DNA of 23,097 bases from a virus. The notes below the pieces were generated by a model. That model was not told the DNA's origin. It made no database searches and saw only the letters and a list, made by a program, of their open reading frames with translations. Below are positions 13,849 to 21,482 of this stretch, in pieces. Within the stretch, counting starts at the first letter, position 1, and each line of letters starts with the position of its first letter. The stretch spans positions 1 to 23,097 of the IMG/VR virus record IMGVR_UViG_3300036851_000455. The stretch is one strand, 5' to 3'. The translations under genes were made by a program, and so were the position numbers.

Positions 13849-15132
13849 TTACTGGTTCATGGTGGCGCGGAGCGTTGCGGCCATAGCCGCCCGTGTTTCC
13901 GCATCTGTCATGGTTCGAGGATCACGTGCCGGGGGAGCGGAACGTGGAACGGAACCTTGGCTTGAACCAGCAAGGGACGATGCGTTTGCCCGACGCCGAC
14001 GCATCTGCTCGAGCTCATCACTCGTCAGAACTTCATCGACACGGGACTGGACTTGCGAAGCGATGATAGCTTCCCGGAACTGCGGGGTCTGCCATACCGC
14101 CTGTTCGAATGCCCACTCGTAGATCTGCGACGAATCGACATGATCGGGAGCCTGAGCAAACGCGGTTTGCGCGAAAGGAAGCGCCGCGGACTCGAGACGC
14201 TGAAAAAGCGTCGGGTCCACGTCGGACGGAGGGAGTTGGTACTTGTCGCGGACCATCGCGAACGCCGAAGTGACCTTCGTCTGCTCGAGCGCGTTCTGAC
14301 GCGCGGCCTCCTGCTGCAGGAGCCAACGAGTCTGGTCCTGCTGCTGGGCAAGAGCGGCTTGCAGACGAGCATCCTCGGCGGCAGCGCGCGGATCGATGTA
14401 CTCACCAGAGTCATCGTCAACGAAGGAAGACGGCGAAGGAGGTGCAGGGGCCGGGGGTTGCCCGACTGGGACGATCTGCGCCTGGCCCGCCAAGAAGGCA
14501 CTCCACAGAGCCGCCTGCTGAGGCGTCATCAGGGATTGCCGAGCGGCGACACCGATCGCCGCGCGGAGCTCATCCTCGGTGAAGGACTGCCCGTCGAGCG
14601 TGACAGTTCCCGGGGAACCAGGCGCGCCGGAAGTACCGGGTGCGCCAGAGATCGAGGGAGCGGCCGCCCACGGCAGCGGCGGCGGACCGAGGGGGATGCT
14701 TGATGGAGGGGTTTCTACGGACCCCGAGGGACCGGACTCCCCGGGATCCGTAGAAGGCGCCGGGGGGCCACCTGTACTTGCCGAGCTCGACGGCTCCCCA
14801 GCATGATCATCGACTACAGGAGCCCACTCGTTGCCCTGCCCGGGACGTGCCGGCGCGGGACCGTCCGACGCCATGTGCGCCGCGACTCGCGACAGGAAAT
14901 CCGTCGCGGGAGCAGCGGAGTCAGGGGTCTCAAGCTCGGTCACTCCGGTGTTCAGCGCGGAGGTGCCGAGCGTCGGGTCGAGCTCCGGGGTTGGTGGGAC
15001 CCCAGGAACGACCGGTCCGTCGGCGTCGGCGTCGGCGTCGGCGTGGGGATCGGGAAGCCCGAGTGCCGCGGCGCGCGCCGCGAGACCAGAGGTCCCTTCG
15101 CTACCGTCGTAGTTCGTTGATTTCGGTGCCAC
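13849..15132 (-). CDS. Scaffolding protein (candidate)
   Basis: This 427-aa protein starts at GTG 15132, 3 nt after the previous stop. The N-terminal half is disordered and rich in Pro, Ser, Gly and Ala, with an (AD) repeat (HADADADADG). The C-terminal half is helical and charged (DPRAAAEDARLQAALAQQQD, RWLLQQEAARQNALEQTKV, SRVDEVLTSDELEQMRRRRA). An acidic/Pro-rich front with a helical, basic end immediately upstream of the coat gene is the standard profile of a scaffold that guides procapsid assembly and then leaves. No protease motif is seen, so scaffold removal by a protease in this protein is not suggested. Confidence 0.85.
   Translation of the reverse strand: MAPKSTNYDGSEGTSGLAARAAALGLPDPHADADADADGPVVPGVPPTPELDPTLGTSALNTGVTELETPDSAAPATDFLSRVAAHMASDGPAPARPGQGNEWAPVVDDHAGEPSSSASTGGPPAPSTDPGESGPSGSVETPPSSIPLGPPPLPWAAAPSISGAPGTSGAPGSPGTVTLDGQSFTEDELRAAIGVAARQSLMTPQQAALWSAFLAGQAQIVPVGQPPAPAPPSPSSFVDDDSGEYIDPRAAAEDARLQAALAQQQDQTRWLLQQEAARQNALEQTKVTSAFAMVRDKYQLPPSDVDPTLFQRLESAALPFAQTAFAQAPDHVDSSQIYEWAFEQAVWQTPQFREAIIASQVQSRVDEVLTSDELEQMRRRRANASSLAGSSQGSVPRSAPPARDPRTMTDAETRAAMAATLRATMNQ
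15019..15042. repeat. Hexanucleotide microsatellite (GTCGGC)4
   Basis: Four perfect tandem GTCGGC units on the plus strand encode the (Ala-Asp) repeat near residues 31-38 of the scaffold candidate. Because each unit is six bases, copy-number slippage would keep the reading frame. Confidence 0.9.
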
Positions 15133-15135
15133 GTG

Positions 15136-15525
15136 CTATCGCATTCCCGTCGGCGACTGCATCTGCCGGCGTAGTTCGTCGGGATTGGGTGGACCCATGG
15201 ACATCACACCGGCCGGCATCCCGCGTCCCATCGCCCCGCCCGCAGCGATCTGCGACGCGCCGACACCCCCCATACCGGGAGGCATACCGGGCATCCCGGG
15301 GGGCATCCCTGGTGGCATACCCATCGCATCCGCGGGGGAGCTCTGCACCGACGTGGTGCCTTGCGCCATGGAGTTCTCGATCGGCTGGCGGTACCAGCCG
15401 ATGATCGCCTCCTGAATCGCGTCCACGAGCTCGTCGTCGCAATCCGGGAGGAGCTTGAGTTGCGCGACCTGCTGAGTCAGCTTCTCAAGCGCTTCGGCGA
15501 AGGTGTTATCGGTACGGGTAGCCAC
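15136..15525 (-). CDS. Small protein with Met-Pro-Pro-Gly repeats
   Basis: This 129-aa protein starts at GTG 15525 after GAGG. Residues 1-55 are helical and acidic (EALEKLTQQVAQLKLLPDCD, VDAIQEAIIGWYRQPIE). Residues 68-86 are short Met/Pro/Gly repeats (MGMPPGMPPGMPG), followed by a flexible Met/Gly/Ala-rich tail. Between the portal and scaffold genes, such proteins are often small structural or assembly factors. I do not recognise the family. The low-complexity repeats suggest an extended, flexible linker rather than an enzyme. Confidence 0.83.
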   Translation of the reverse strand: MATRTDNTFAEALEKLTQQVAQLKLLPDCDDELVDAIQEAIIGWYRQPIENSMAQGTTSVQSSPADAMGMPPGMPPGMPGMPPGMGGVGASQIAAGGAMGRGMPAGVMSMGPPNPDELRRQMQSPTGMR

Positions 15526-15534
15526 CAGGGAACC

Positions 15535-15885
15535 TCAGACGTCCGGGTCGTCGTGCCCGAGAAGATCGACGTCGATCTCGTCGGGGACTTCATCGAAAGG
15601 ATCGGGCGTCGGGGTGTCACGCACGACCGCGTGCATCACTTCGATGCGATCAACCGTCGGGAAGGACGCGGAGACCGTGATCGCCTCGTCCACCGAAGTG
15701 AACGGCCCGAGGACCACCGAGTTCTCGTCGTTCGACACGAGCGTGCGGATTTCGACGTGGAAGCCATCAGGGAGCCACGACGGGTACCCGTCGGTGTCCT
15801 CGTCGGCCGACGCTTGTTCCACGATGACCGGCGGATCCTCCGGGAGGAACGGATCAACGTCCCCAGAGGTATCTGTGTCGGTCAC
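15535..15885 (-). CDS. Acidic small protein of unknown function
   Basis: This 116-aa, strongly acidic protein (MTDTDTSGDVDPFLPEDPP) starts at GTG 15885, overlapping the previous stop as GTGA. The middle is a compact alpha/beta domain (FHVEIRTLVSNDENSVVLG, FTSVDEAITVSASFPTVDRI). The end is Asp/Pro-rich (IDVDLLGHDDPDV). The acidity and the location upstream of the scaffold could suit an assembly chaperone or DNA mimic, but this is speculation. Confidence 0.83.
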   Translation of the reverse strand: MTDTDTSGDVDPFLPEDPPVIVEQASADEDTDGYPSWLPDGFHVEIRTLVSNDENSVVLGPFTSVDEAITVSASFPTVDRIEVMHAVVRDTPTPDPFDEVPDEIDVDLLGHDDPDV

Positions 15886-16037
15886 TTGATCGACTCGTTC
15901 ATCGCGCCGTTGCGGTTGCCGCCGCGGGTCTTCGCGCGGGCGTCCTGACCGTAACGCGAGCCCGTGGTGTGACCGACCTGCACGATGGGCGCGGAGCCCT
16001 TCACTGCCGGCAGCTTCGGCGTCAGCTTCTCAGCCAT
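15882..16037 (-). CDS. 51-aa basic protein
   Basis: This short gene starts at ATG 16037 behind AGAGG and reads MAEKLTPKLPAVKGSAPIVQ at the start, ending NRNGAMNESIK. It is basic and Gly/Arg/Lys-rich (RAKTRGGNRNG), probably unstructured and possibly nucleic-acid-binding. Its stop overlaps the next start as GTGA. A TACGAT box lies 34 nt upstream, so it may be the first gene of a promoter-driven unit that includes the scaffold and capsid genes. Confidence 0.75.
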   Translation of the reverse strand: MAEKLTPKLPAVKGSAPIVQVGHTTGSRYGQDARAKTRGGNRNGAMNESIK

Positions 16038-16070
16038 GTGAGTACCTCTTTGGTCGAAAGGGTTGATTCA

Positions 16071-16076
16071 ATCGTA
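16071..16076 (-). promoter_or_regulatory. Candidate -10 box (TACGAT) with short leader
   Basis: TACGAT in the context GTACTACGAT, matching other boxes in the window. The ATG (16037) lies 33 nt downstream and has its own AGAGG site, so here transcription would give a short 5' leader rather than a leaderless start. This could drive the scaffold-capsid unit. Confidence 0.4.
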
Positions 16077-16115
16077 GTACGAAACCGGATGGGATCGCAC
16101 GATGGACACCGCTGG

Positions 16116-16280
16116 TTAGCGGACGATGATGGCGGTGTCGTCGTCGCCGGGGCGCGTCGCGTTGACTTCGCGCTGCATCTGGCGGTCATTGGGCTGGCGG
16201 TTCATGGTGACTACGCACGCGTCGGGGTCGCCGCCGGGGGAGAAATTGGCGATGGTGCCAGGGGGATTGTGGTTGTTCAC
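16116..16280 (-). CDS. 54-aa protein of unknown function
   Basis: GTG at 16280 is preceded by a perfect AAGGAG at ideal spacing, 14 nt after the portal stop. The product begins MNNHNPPGTIANFSPGGDPD and ends DDDTAIIVR; it is polar, with no membrane segment. It is too short for many callers, but the strong ribosome site and tight spacing support it. The role is unknown. Confidence 0.75.
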   Translation of the reverse strand: MNNHNPPGTIANFSPGGDPDACVVTMNRQPNDRQMQREVNATRPGDDDTAIIVR

Positions 16281-16294
16281 CAGGAGCTCCTTGG

Positions 16295-18166
16295 TTACTT
16301 GCGCCCGGCGCGCTGCCGGGCTCCGGGGGGCTGCATCATGCCGTGAGCCTTCGCTTCACGGACACGGGCGAGAGTGCGTTGCCAGTTCGGCGGCGCGACG
16401 ACTTCCAGGACCGCTTCGTCGTCGTACGCGCCGATCGTGTAGAGGTTCATGGCCTCGGCGATGCGCGCCGCGCGGGAAGTGGGGAGGGAGGAGCCCGCTT
16501 CGATGTGCAGCTGGTAGCGCATCGGCGCGCGGCCCTTGGCCGACGGAAGCCACCAGTGGAGACCCCGCAACGCAATCGCGGATTCCTGACCCCCTTGGCC
16601 AGTGAGAGCAACGATGCGCGGGGTGTCATAGAACTCCACGATGAGAGAAGCGATCTTGTCACCGACGCGATGCAAGGTCCGCTCGAGATTACGTTGCGCA
16701 ATACGCACCCGGACAAACGCCGATTCTTGGACCGCTTCCATCGTGCCCTGGGAGTTGCGCTGCCCGTTGATCCCCCCGCGGTTGATGGAGGTCAGCCCGG
16801 AGATCGCTTCCATGCGGTCGACGTAGAACGAGACGAGTCCCATGGCGAAGTTCTCGGTGCCCATCGACGGGGGAGTCATGAACTCCGCGCGCGAGTTGGG
16901 GTTGACCGTGAGGCGTGTGCCCGGCTTGTTGGTGATCGCAGCGCGCTGCAGACCCGAGCGGGTGTCTTCCATGAACACCGGGTTGCCGGTCAACCAGATG
17001 TTGTGCTCGAGCGCGGCGAGCAGACGATTGATCGAGATCTGCGCGGGAGCAAGCAGTTCGACCAGGGATTGGCCCCACATCTCGCCGGTTTCCTGCAGCA
17101 CGTACTTCTCGTAGGGGTGCTGGCCGTGGGACCAGAGCTCGGTGGCCGGCTCGTTGAACAGCACACGATCCGACGCGGTGACCAGGCACCGCCACCGTTC
17201 AACGGTGCGCATCACCGGGGAGCCATCGTCCGCGGTCACGGATTCGTCGCGCACGTAGAAGTGCTCGCGCACCCACGTCTCGAGGACCGTGACCCCAGGG
17301 TCGGCATCCATTGGGCCGTTGAACCCCTCGGCGCCCGCGGGGCGATACGCCGCGCTGCCGCCAGCCACACCGGTCGCGGCTTCGGGGATCGGGCCATAGG
17401 AAGGGATCGACGCGGGACGCCCGGTCGGATTGATCCGATCAGGGGTGCGGTCATGGTCCGCGCGGTACTCACGGCCCTTGAGCTTCTTCGCCGCGCCGGG
17501 GAACCGCCGATCGAGTTCTTCGATCGAGACCGTGCGCACCTCTTGGAGGTAACCGAGGGACTCCCAGGAAGTGCCGAGAGGATCGAGGTACATGGTGAAC
17601 GGGTCGACACGGCGCATCGTCGCGTCGCCGAGCCCACCGCATTTCACCGGATCCCAGACCGCCTTCATGAACCCGGTGCCGTAGACATTCGCGTCCCACA
17701 GCATCGTTTCGATCTCAGCGTCGTAGTCGTTGACCTGCCAGACCGCGCGCAAGGTGGTGACGAGATCCTGGGCAAGTTGCGAATGCCACGCCGCGTCTTG
17801 GGAGTGCGGAGGCATCGACGGGGTGCAGAAGAACGTGGGCTTCCCGTCGGTCTGCCAACCCACGATCGCCGAGACAATCGGCCAGATCTCCGGGAGCTCC
17901 GGCGACGGCATCCACGCGGCGCGCGCGCCCCACGTGCGGTTGTGCAAGACGTTGTAGTTGCGCAGCCACCGTTCCACGAGCGGCCGACGGAACTGGCGCG
18001 CGTGGCGGAAGAGTTGCAGCGCGTAGGCCGCGAGGGTGCGTTCCGACTCGGCGTCGCTGTCGGGAACCAGCTGGGTCGTCGCACCGGGCGCGAGGCGCTG
18101 CGAGAGCAGACCTGGCGACGCCGCAGGGAGGATGTCCTCGAGGGTCAGCGACGACTCACCAGCCAT
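16295..18166 (-). CDS. Portal protein
   Basis: This 623-aa protein of the portal class forms the ring at the capsid vertex through which DNA enters. Early hallmarks are a helical start, then RRPLVERWLRNYNVLHNRTW and PEIWPIVSAIVGWQTDGKP, typical of portal wings. Later regions include YEKYVLQETGEMWGQSLVEL, SINRLLAALEHNIWLTGNPV and VSFYVDRMEAISGLTSINRG, matching the stem/clip helices with a conserved 'G-x-x-x-I-N-R-G' turn. It lies one gene after large terminase and before scaffold and capsid, the expected order, and its length fits portals of 500-750 aa. The ATG at 18166 has no Shine-Dalgarno sequence but has TACGAT 7 nt upstream. A long frame on the opposite strand is a high-G+C shadow. Confidence 0.92.
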   Translation of the reverse strand: MAGESSLTLEDILPAASPGLLSQRLAPGATTQLVPDSDAESERTLAAYALQLFRHARQFRRPLVERWLRNYNVLHNRTWGARAAWMPSPELPEIWPIVSAIVGWQTDGKPTFFCTPSMPPHSQDAAWHSQLAQDLVTTLRAVWQVNDYDAEIETMLWDANVYGTGFMKAVWDPVKCGGLGDATMRRVDPFTMYLDPLGTSWESLGYLQEVRTVSIEELDRRFPGAAKKLKGREYRADHDRTPDRINPTGRPASIPSYGPIPEAATGVAGGSAAYRPAGAEGFNGPMDADPGVTVLETWVREHFYVRDESVTADDGSPVMRTVERWRCLVTASDRVLFNEPATELWSHGQHPYEKYVLQETGEMWGQSLVELLAPAQISINRLLAALEHNIWLTGNPVFMEDTRSGLQRAAITNKPGTRLTVNPNSRAEFMTPPSMGTENFAMGLVSFYVDRMEAISGLTSINRGGINGQRNSQGTMEAVQESAFVRVRIAQRNLERTLHRVGDKIASLIVEFYDTPRIVALTGQGGQESAIALRGLHWWLPSAKGRAPMRYQLHIEAGSSLPTSRAARIAEAMNLYTIGAYDDEAVLEVVAPPNWQRTLARVREAKAHGMMQPPGARQRAGRK

Positions 18167-18173
18167 ACGTGCG

Positions 18174-18179
18174 ATCGTA
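18174..18179 (-). promoter_or_regulatory. Candidate -10 box (TACGAT) of leaderless promoter
   Basis: TACGAT in the context GTACTACGAT, 7-nt spacer CGCACGT, then the portal ATG at 18166. No Shine-Dalgarno sequence lies in the 39-nt gap upstream. Confidence 0.5.
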
Positions 18180-18205
18180 GTACGACGAAGACCAAGATCG
18201 AAGTA

Positions 18206-18730
18206 CTAGGCACTCACCCGCTTGCCCGTCCGCGCGTTAACCGCAGCCTGGCGGCGCTGGATCTCCTCAAGATGCTTCTTGCGCTCGGTGACCGAAGCGA
18301 ACTCCGTGGGGCGAACGTCGCGTGCCGTCGAGTGCGCGAATTCGGCGTGCAGGGAGCGGCCTTCGCGCTTGGCGCGCGCGATCTCGGCCTGGAGTTCGGG
18401 ATCGATGCCCGCAGCCTGAGCGCGTTCCGAACCGTCGACTTGGGTGAAGCGATGCGGGATACCAGTACGTTCGGTCGCGAGTTCGGAAGCAACGTGGAGC
18501 TCCCGATCAAACTGTTTGCGATCGGAGATGGGTTTGCCGACCGTGGGATTGAAGTGCTCCTGCATGACTGGTGAGAACTGCACGGCCCAGACGCGGCGCA
18601 TGATGCCGTCGCGATCGTCTTCGTAGCAGTCGAAACAGTGGCCGATGGAGTCGACAGCACACTCTTCGGGAGAGCCGGTCAGGGTCTCTTCGGCACCACA
18701 CGTGCGGCAGCGGTACAGGTAGGTGGGCAT
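18206..18730 (-). CDS. FmdB-type zinc-ribbon protein
   Basis: I start this gene at ATG 18730, giving 174 aa, because MPTYLYRCRTCG is the classic opening of FmdB-family zinc ribbons. A frame 19 codons longer is possible but adds an unrelated lead. Cys8-x-x-Cys11 and Cys32-x-x-Cys35 form a zinc-binding set. The C-terminal part is helical and charged (SVTERKKHLEEIQRRQAAVN), suggesting protein or nucleic-acid binding. FmdB-like ribbons are found in actinobacteria and their phages, often as putative regulators. Placed between large terminase and portal, it could bind packaging or head proteins. The zinc-ribbon call is solid; its job is unknown. Confidence 0.85.
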   Translation of the reverse strand: MPTYLYRCRTCGAEETLTGSPEECAVDSIGHCFDCYEDDRDGIMRRVWAVQFSPVMQEHFNPTVGKPISDRKQFDRELHVASELATERTGIPHRFTQVDGSERAQAAGIDPELQAEIARAKREGRSLHAEFAHSTARDVRPTEFASVTERKKHLEEIQRRQAAVNARTGKRVSA

Positions 18731-18752
18731 GGGGGAGGATGCTCCTTGGATG

Positions 18753-20474
18753 TCAGGTTCTTGCAGAGACGAACCCTGCAGCAGCAAGGCGTTCTTCCAG
18801 ATAAGTGTTAGGTGGTTGCTCGAGCTCGACGGTTCCGGTCGCGGAGACGGTCAAATCGGCGACGACCGCAGGAAGGTGGTCCTGCCAGCCTTCTCCGTAG
18901 GCGCGGAGCGTGGGGGACAGGACGTGGGTGACTGCGGCGATGGCGAGGGCCATCACGGTGTCGTCGTGGGATTCGCCGTCCGCGTTGCCGTAGTTGCCGT
19001 CAGGGAGCTTCACGTAGTTCTTCATCTCGCGGAACGTGTCAGCATCGTGGAGCAAGAGACCGAATCCCCGTGCGTCGAGACCATCGACCACGAAGGCGAG
19101 GAGTTGGCCGATCGCCACTTCTTTGCCTTGGACGGTGGTCTGCCAACCCCAGTTGTCTTCCACGATGTTGCCCGGGGTCTTCTCCATCTTGGAGTGCATC
19201 CACATGTTGGGGTACTGGGCCCCGAGGAGTGCACCGATGGTCAACGCACCCGGGCCTTGTTTCTCGACGGCAAGCTGGGCTTGGTTGTAAAAGATGCCGA
19301 GTTTGAACATCTCTTCGCCGAAGTTGCGGGGATCCATGCGTTGCCGGAACACCGCGCACTGTTCCATCGTGCGCCGGGAGATGACCTGGCCGACGGCGAA
19401 GTCCCCGTCGGTGGTGCGGGTCGGGTCGGCGCCAACCTGGTAGATGCCCCAGTCGCGGTCGCGGGAAGGGTCGCGATAGATCTTGAGCGGACCAGTGGCA
19501 TCTTCATGGAACACGACGTGATCGCCTTGCCGTGTGAGTCGGCCGACCTTCGGGACCATCGGCCGGTAGATCGCTTGGAGCTTCTCGAGCGGGTACACGT
19601 TGTGGCCGGTGGAGATGAACGCTTCCTCGGCGGACGCGGGGTACTCCTGGTGAAACAGCAAGATGTCGCCGCCACACAGGGAGCGGATCGCCCAGCGTCG
19701 CCACGCCAGCTGATCATCGTCTACCCCGAGCAGACGAAGGCAACGTTCGTCTTCATCGAGGGGACCGAGAGCGGGGATGTCACGGGTTCGGTGCGCGACG
19801 GTGTAGCGGTAGTCCTCGTATGCGAACCAGGGATAGAACACCGGCTCGTAGTCGAGCTCACCGGAACACGCGGCTTCCCACTGCAGATTGAAGTAGTCGC
19901 CGATGCCGTTGGCGGTGGACTCCATGACGATGAGGGTCTGGTCCTCGGTCGGGACCGACTGCAGTAACCCGAGGCAGAACTTCTTCGCGTCGGGGTAGAA
20001 CGCGAGCTCGGAAAGATGCAGCGCACGGTGGGTCTTGCCGCGGCCGGCTTTGCGGTTACCAGCCGTCGCGATCTCGAGTCGCGACCCGTGCATCCAGGAG
20101 AGGACGTTCTCCTTGTCGTTCTTCGTGGTGTAGAACTCCCGCAACGGGTAATGCGCCCAGAACGTGTGGTCCTTGCGGAGCAGAGACAGCGCGGTGTCAT
20201 CGTCGTGAGCAACAGTGATACCGGTGTAGTTGTCGAGGTTCATCGCGTGGGTGAACATCACACCCTGTGTCGCCGTCGAGAGCCCCATCTGGCGGGCCTT
20301 GAGGACGATGATGCGGATCCGGCCCCGGTGCGCAGCCTGGTTCTCCATGCGGGCCAAGAAGTCGCGCTGGACGCTGTTCGGGGTGAACGTCGCGATCTGC
20401 CCGGTGCGGCGCTGCTCGATCTTGAGCCGAGCGATATGCGGGGCGTAGAAGCTCACCAGAGACCCCGCCCACAC
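18753..20474 (-). CDS. terL: Large terminase (packaging ATPase-nuclease)
   Basis: The N-terminal ATPase has LKARQMGLST at residues 58-67, the modified Walker A of terminases. ALHLSELAFY at 151-160 carries the Walker B position, with Glu156, and IVMESTANG at 182-190 is the coupling motif. The C-terminal nuclease shows the acidic cluster of RNase H-like terminases: GADPT near Asp350, VEKQGPG near Glu404 and ESHDDT near Asp504/505. The 573-aa length is normal. It cuts concatemeric DNA and pumps it into the procapsid through the portal. The start is uncertain: GTG 20474 opens the frame, but GTG 20456 overlaps the stop of a 12-codon frame as GTGA, like other couplings here, giving 567 aa and a start of MSFYAPHIARLK. 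Confidence 0.95.
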   Translation of the reverse strand: MWAGSLVSFYAPHIARLKIEQRRTGQIATFTPNSVQRDFLARMENQAAHRGRIRIIVLKARQMGLSTATQGVMFTHAMNLDNYTGITVAHDDDTALSLLRKDHTFWAHYPLREFYTTKNDKENVLSWMHGSRLEIATAGNRKAGRGKTHRALHLSELAFYPDAKKFCLGLLQSVPTEDQTLIVMESTANGIGDYFNLQWEAACSGELDYEPVFYPWFAYEDYRYTVAHRTRDIPALGPLDEDERCLRLLGVDDDQLAWRRWAIRSLCGGDILLFHQEYPASAEEAFISTGHNVYPLEKLQAIYRPMVPKVGRLTRQGDHVVFHEDATGPLKIYRDPSRDRDWGIYQVGADPTRTTDGDFAVGQVISRRTMEQCAVFRQRMDPRNFGEEMFKLGIFYNQAQLAVEKQGPGALTIGALLGAQYPNMWMHSKMEKTPGNIVEDNWGWQTTVQGKEVAIGQLLAFVVDGLDARGFGLLLHDADTFREMKNYVKLPDGNYGNADGESHDDTVMALAIAAVTHVLSPTLRAYGEGWQDHLPAVVADLTVSATGTVELEQPPNTYLEERLAAAGFVSART

Positions 20475-20491
20475 CCACGACCGTCGACCAT
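20453..20491 (-). CDS. Possible 12-codon leader peptide before terL
   Basis: ATG at 20491 lies exactly 6 nt after TACGAT, as at the other leaderless starts, and opens MVDGRGCGRGLW followed by TGA. That TGA overlaps an in-frame terL GTG (20456) as GTGA. It may be a real leader that couples translation into terL, or a chance frame that merely marks where transcription starts. Confidence 0.3.
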   Translation of the reverse strand: MVDGRGCGRGLW

Positions 20492-20497
20492 GGTTCG

Positions 20498-20503
20498 ATC
20501 GTA
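20498..20503 (-). promoter_or_regulatory. Candidate -10 box (TACGAT) before terL
   Basis: TACGAT with a 6-nt spacer (CGAACC) to an ATG at 20491; it abuts the last codon of the upstream gene. The same box and spacing stand before the portal, adaptor and large virion genes. Confidence 0.5.
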
Positions 20504-20887
20504 CTAACTGACCGCAGGAGCCGGGGGTGCCGGGGGTGCTGGAGGGGTGTCCTCGGTGGCTTCCGGTGCGCGCGCGACGCCGAAGTTGCCGGCGAACGTC
20601 TGGCGCATCTCGGAGATCTGGGCCTCGAGCTCCCGCAGCCGATCGGAGTCATCGGACGCCGCGGCTTCCTTCACCATCGCCGGGAGGAACTGCTGCGCGA
20701 CACGAACGCGGGTGGCCATATCGGCGTTCGACATCGCGTAGTCGGCGATGTCCAGTGCCTTGTTGGCGAGGGCGTGGATCCGACCTTTGAGCTCAGGTCC
20801 GTGCTCGGGGTCGTGCATGAGCTCCTGCATCGCGACCGCGACCATCTGCACACCGGACGGGTTCCCAGAGGAACGTGGGGTGGCCAT
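20504..20887 (-). CDS. Candidate small terminase subunit
   Basis: This 127-aa protein starts at ATG 20887 (MATPRSSGNPSGVQMVAVAM), overlapping the previous stop as TGATG. It is mostly helical, with a block NADMATRVRVAQQFLPAMVK and a coiled coil (SDRLRELEAQISEMRQTFAG), then an Ala/Pro tail (APPAPPAPAVS). Small terminases are short helical oligomers encoded just before the large subunit, so location and shape fit. I do not see a clear DNA-binding helix-turn-helix, so an unrelated helical protein is possible. Confidence 0.8.
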   Translation of the reverse strand: MATPRSSGNPSGVQMVAVAMQELMHDPEHGPELKGRIHALANKALDIADYAMSNADMATRVRVAQQFLPAMVKEAAASDDSDRLRELEAQISEMRQTFAGNFGVARAPEATEDTPPAPPAPPAPAVS

Positions 20888-21051
20888 CAGAAGGCATTCG
20901 TTTCGGGGAGGAAACCGTAGAGCACCACGAGGTGCACAAGACGATTGGCGATGCGCTCCGATTCGCCAGCACCCCATTGCCCCTCATCGATCTCATCGAG
21001 GACATCCATGAACGCATCACGCAGCGCATTGTGTAAAGGTGTCGAGTACAT
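20887..21051 (-). CDS. 54-aa protein, unknown
   Basis: Starts at ATG 21051 after GGAAGGGAT and overlaps both neighbours as TGATG. It begins MYSTPLHNALRDAFMDVLDE and ends YGFLPETNAF: two amphipathic helices, acidic, with no Cys or membrane segment. The function is unknown; it is co-translated with the TerS candidate. Confidence 0.75.
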   Translation of the reverse strand: MYSTPLHNALRDAFMDVLDEIDEGQWGAGESERIANRLVHLVVLYGFLPETNAF

Positions 21052-21287
21052 CAGATCCCTTCCAAGGGCGGGAGACCGGTTCCCGGGCCAGCAACGACTC
21101 GGATGTCGATGCCCATATTCACGTAGTCCTCGAGCGCGTCGATACCTTCGAGCTCCCGTTCGGCCGCGTAGTGGTCCGCGCACACCGCGAGGAAGTGGGG
21201 GCCAGAGTCGGTGTGCACCCACGGGTAGTAGCGCACGGAGGGTCTGCCGAGAGGAATGGGCAGATCACCGTCGAACGGACCCCACAC
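21051..21287 (-). CDS. 78-aa protein, unknown
   Basis: Starts at GTG 21287, immediately after the previous TAG, and ends overlapping the next ATG as TGATG. The product (MWGPFDGDLPIPLGRPSVRY ... FLAVCADHYAAERELEGIDA) is alpha/beta with several aromatics and a single Cys. I do not recognise a family. The tight packing supports a real gene. Confidence 0.78.
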   Translation of the reverse strand: MWGPFDGDLPIPLGRPSVRYYPWVHTDSGPHFLAVCADHYAAERELEGIDALEDYVNMGIDIRVVAGPGTGLPPLEGI

Positions 21288-21482
21288 CTAGGGCCCCTTG
21301 TGGATCTCGTCGCGCGTGAACCACACCCCGCATTCCATGCACGGACCGCCGTCGGGATGCACAATGTGAGGGTTGCCGGCGGTGCCGTGGGACGCGCGGT
21401 CGTGGAGCTTCTCCATGCAGCCCTGCAGCGCGGCCTCGGTGAGAACGACCGGTTCCCCTGGAGTTTCCCACCAGCTAGCCAT
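21288..21482 (-). CDS. 64-aa protein with CxxC motif
   Basis: I start at ATG 21482 behind GAGG, overlapping the previous gene's end by 8 nt. A longer upstream frame exists but lacks support. The product begins MASWWETPGEPVVLTEAAL and carries HIVHPDGGPCMECGVWF. The His-x-x-His and Cys-x-x-Cys could bind one zinc ion. It may be a small zinc-binding protein; the function is unknown. Confidence 0.75.
   Translation of the reverse strand: MASWWETPGEPVVLTEAALQGCMEKLHDRASHGTAGNPHIVHPDGGPCMECGVWFTRDEIHKGP

Noticed and set aside
16343-18574. 743-codon frame on the plus strand, longer than the portal gene it opposes
   Set aside because: It is antisense to the portal and zinc-ribbon genes. High-G+C coding DNA often leaves the opposite strand open. 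The product is Arg/Gly/Asp-rich without domain patterns, while the minus frame is a clear portal.
18731-18787. 19-codon N-terminal extension of the zinc-ribbon gene
   Set aside because: The extension lacks any family similarity, and MPTYLYRCRTCG at 18730 is the standard family start with AAGGAG upstream.
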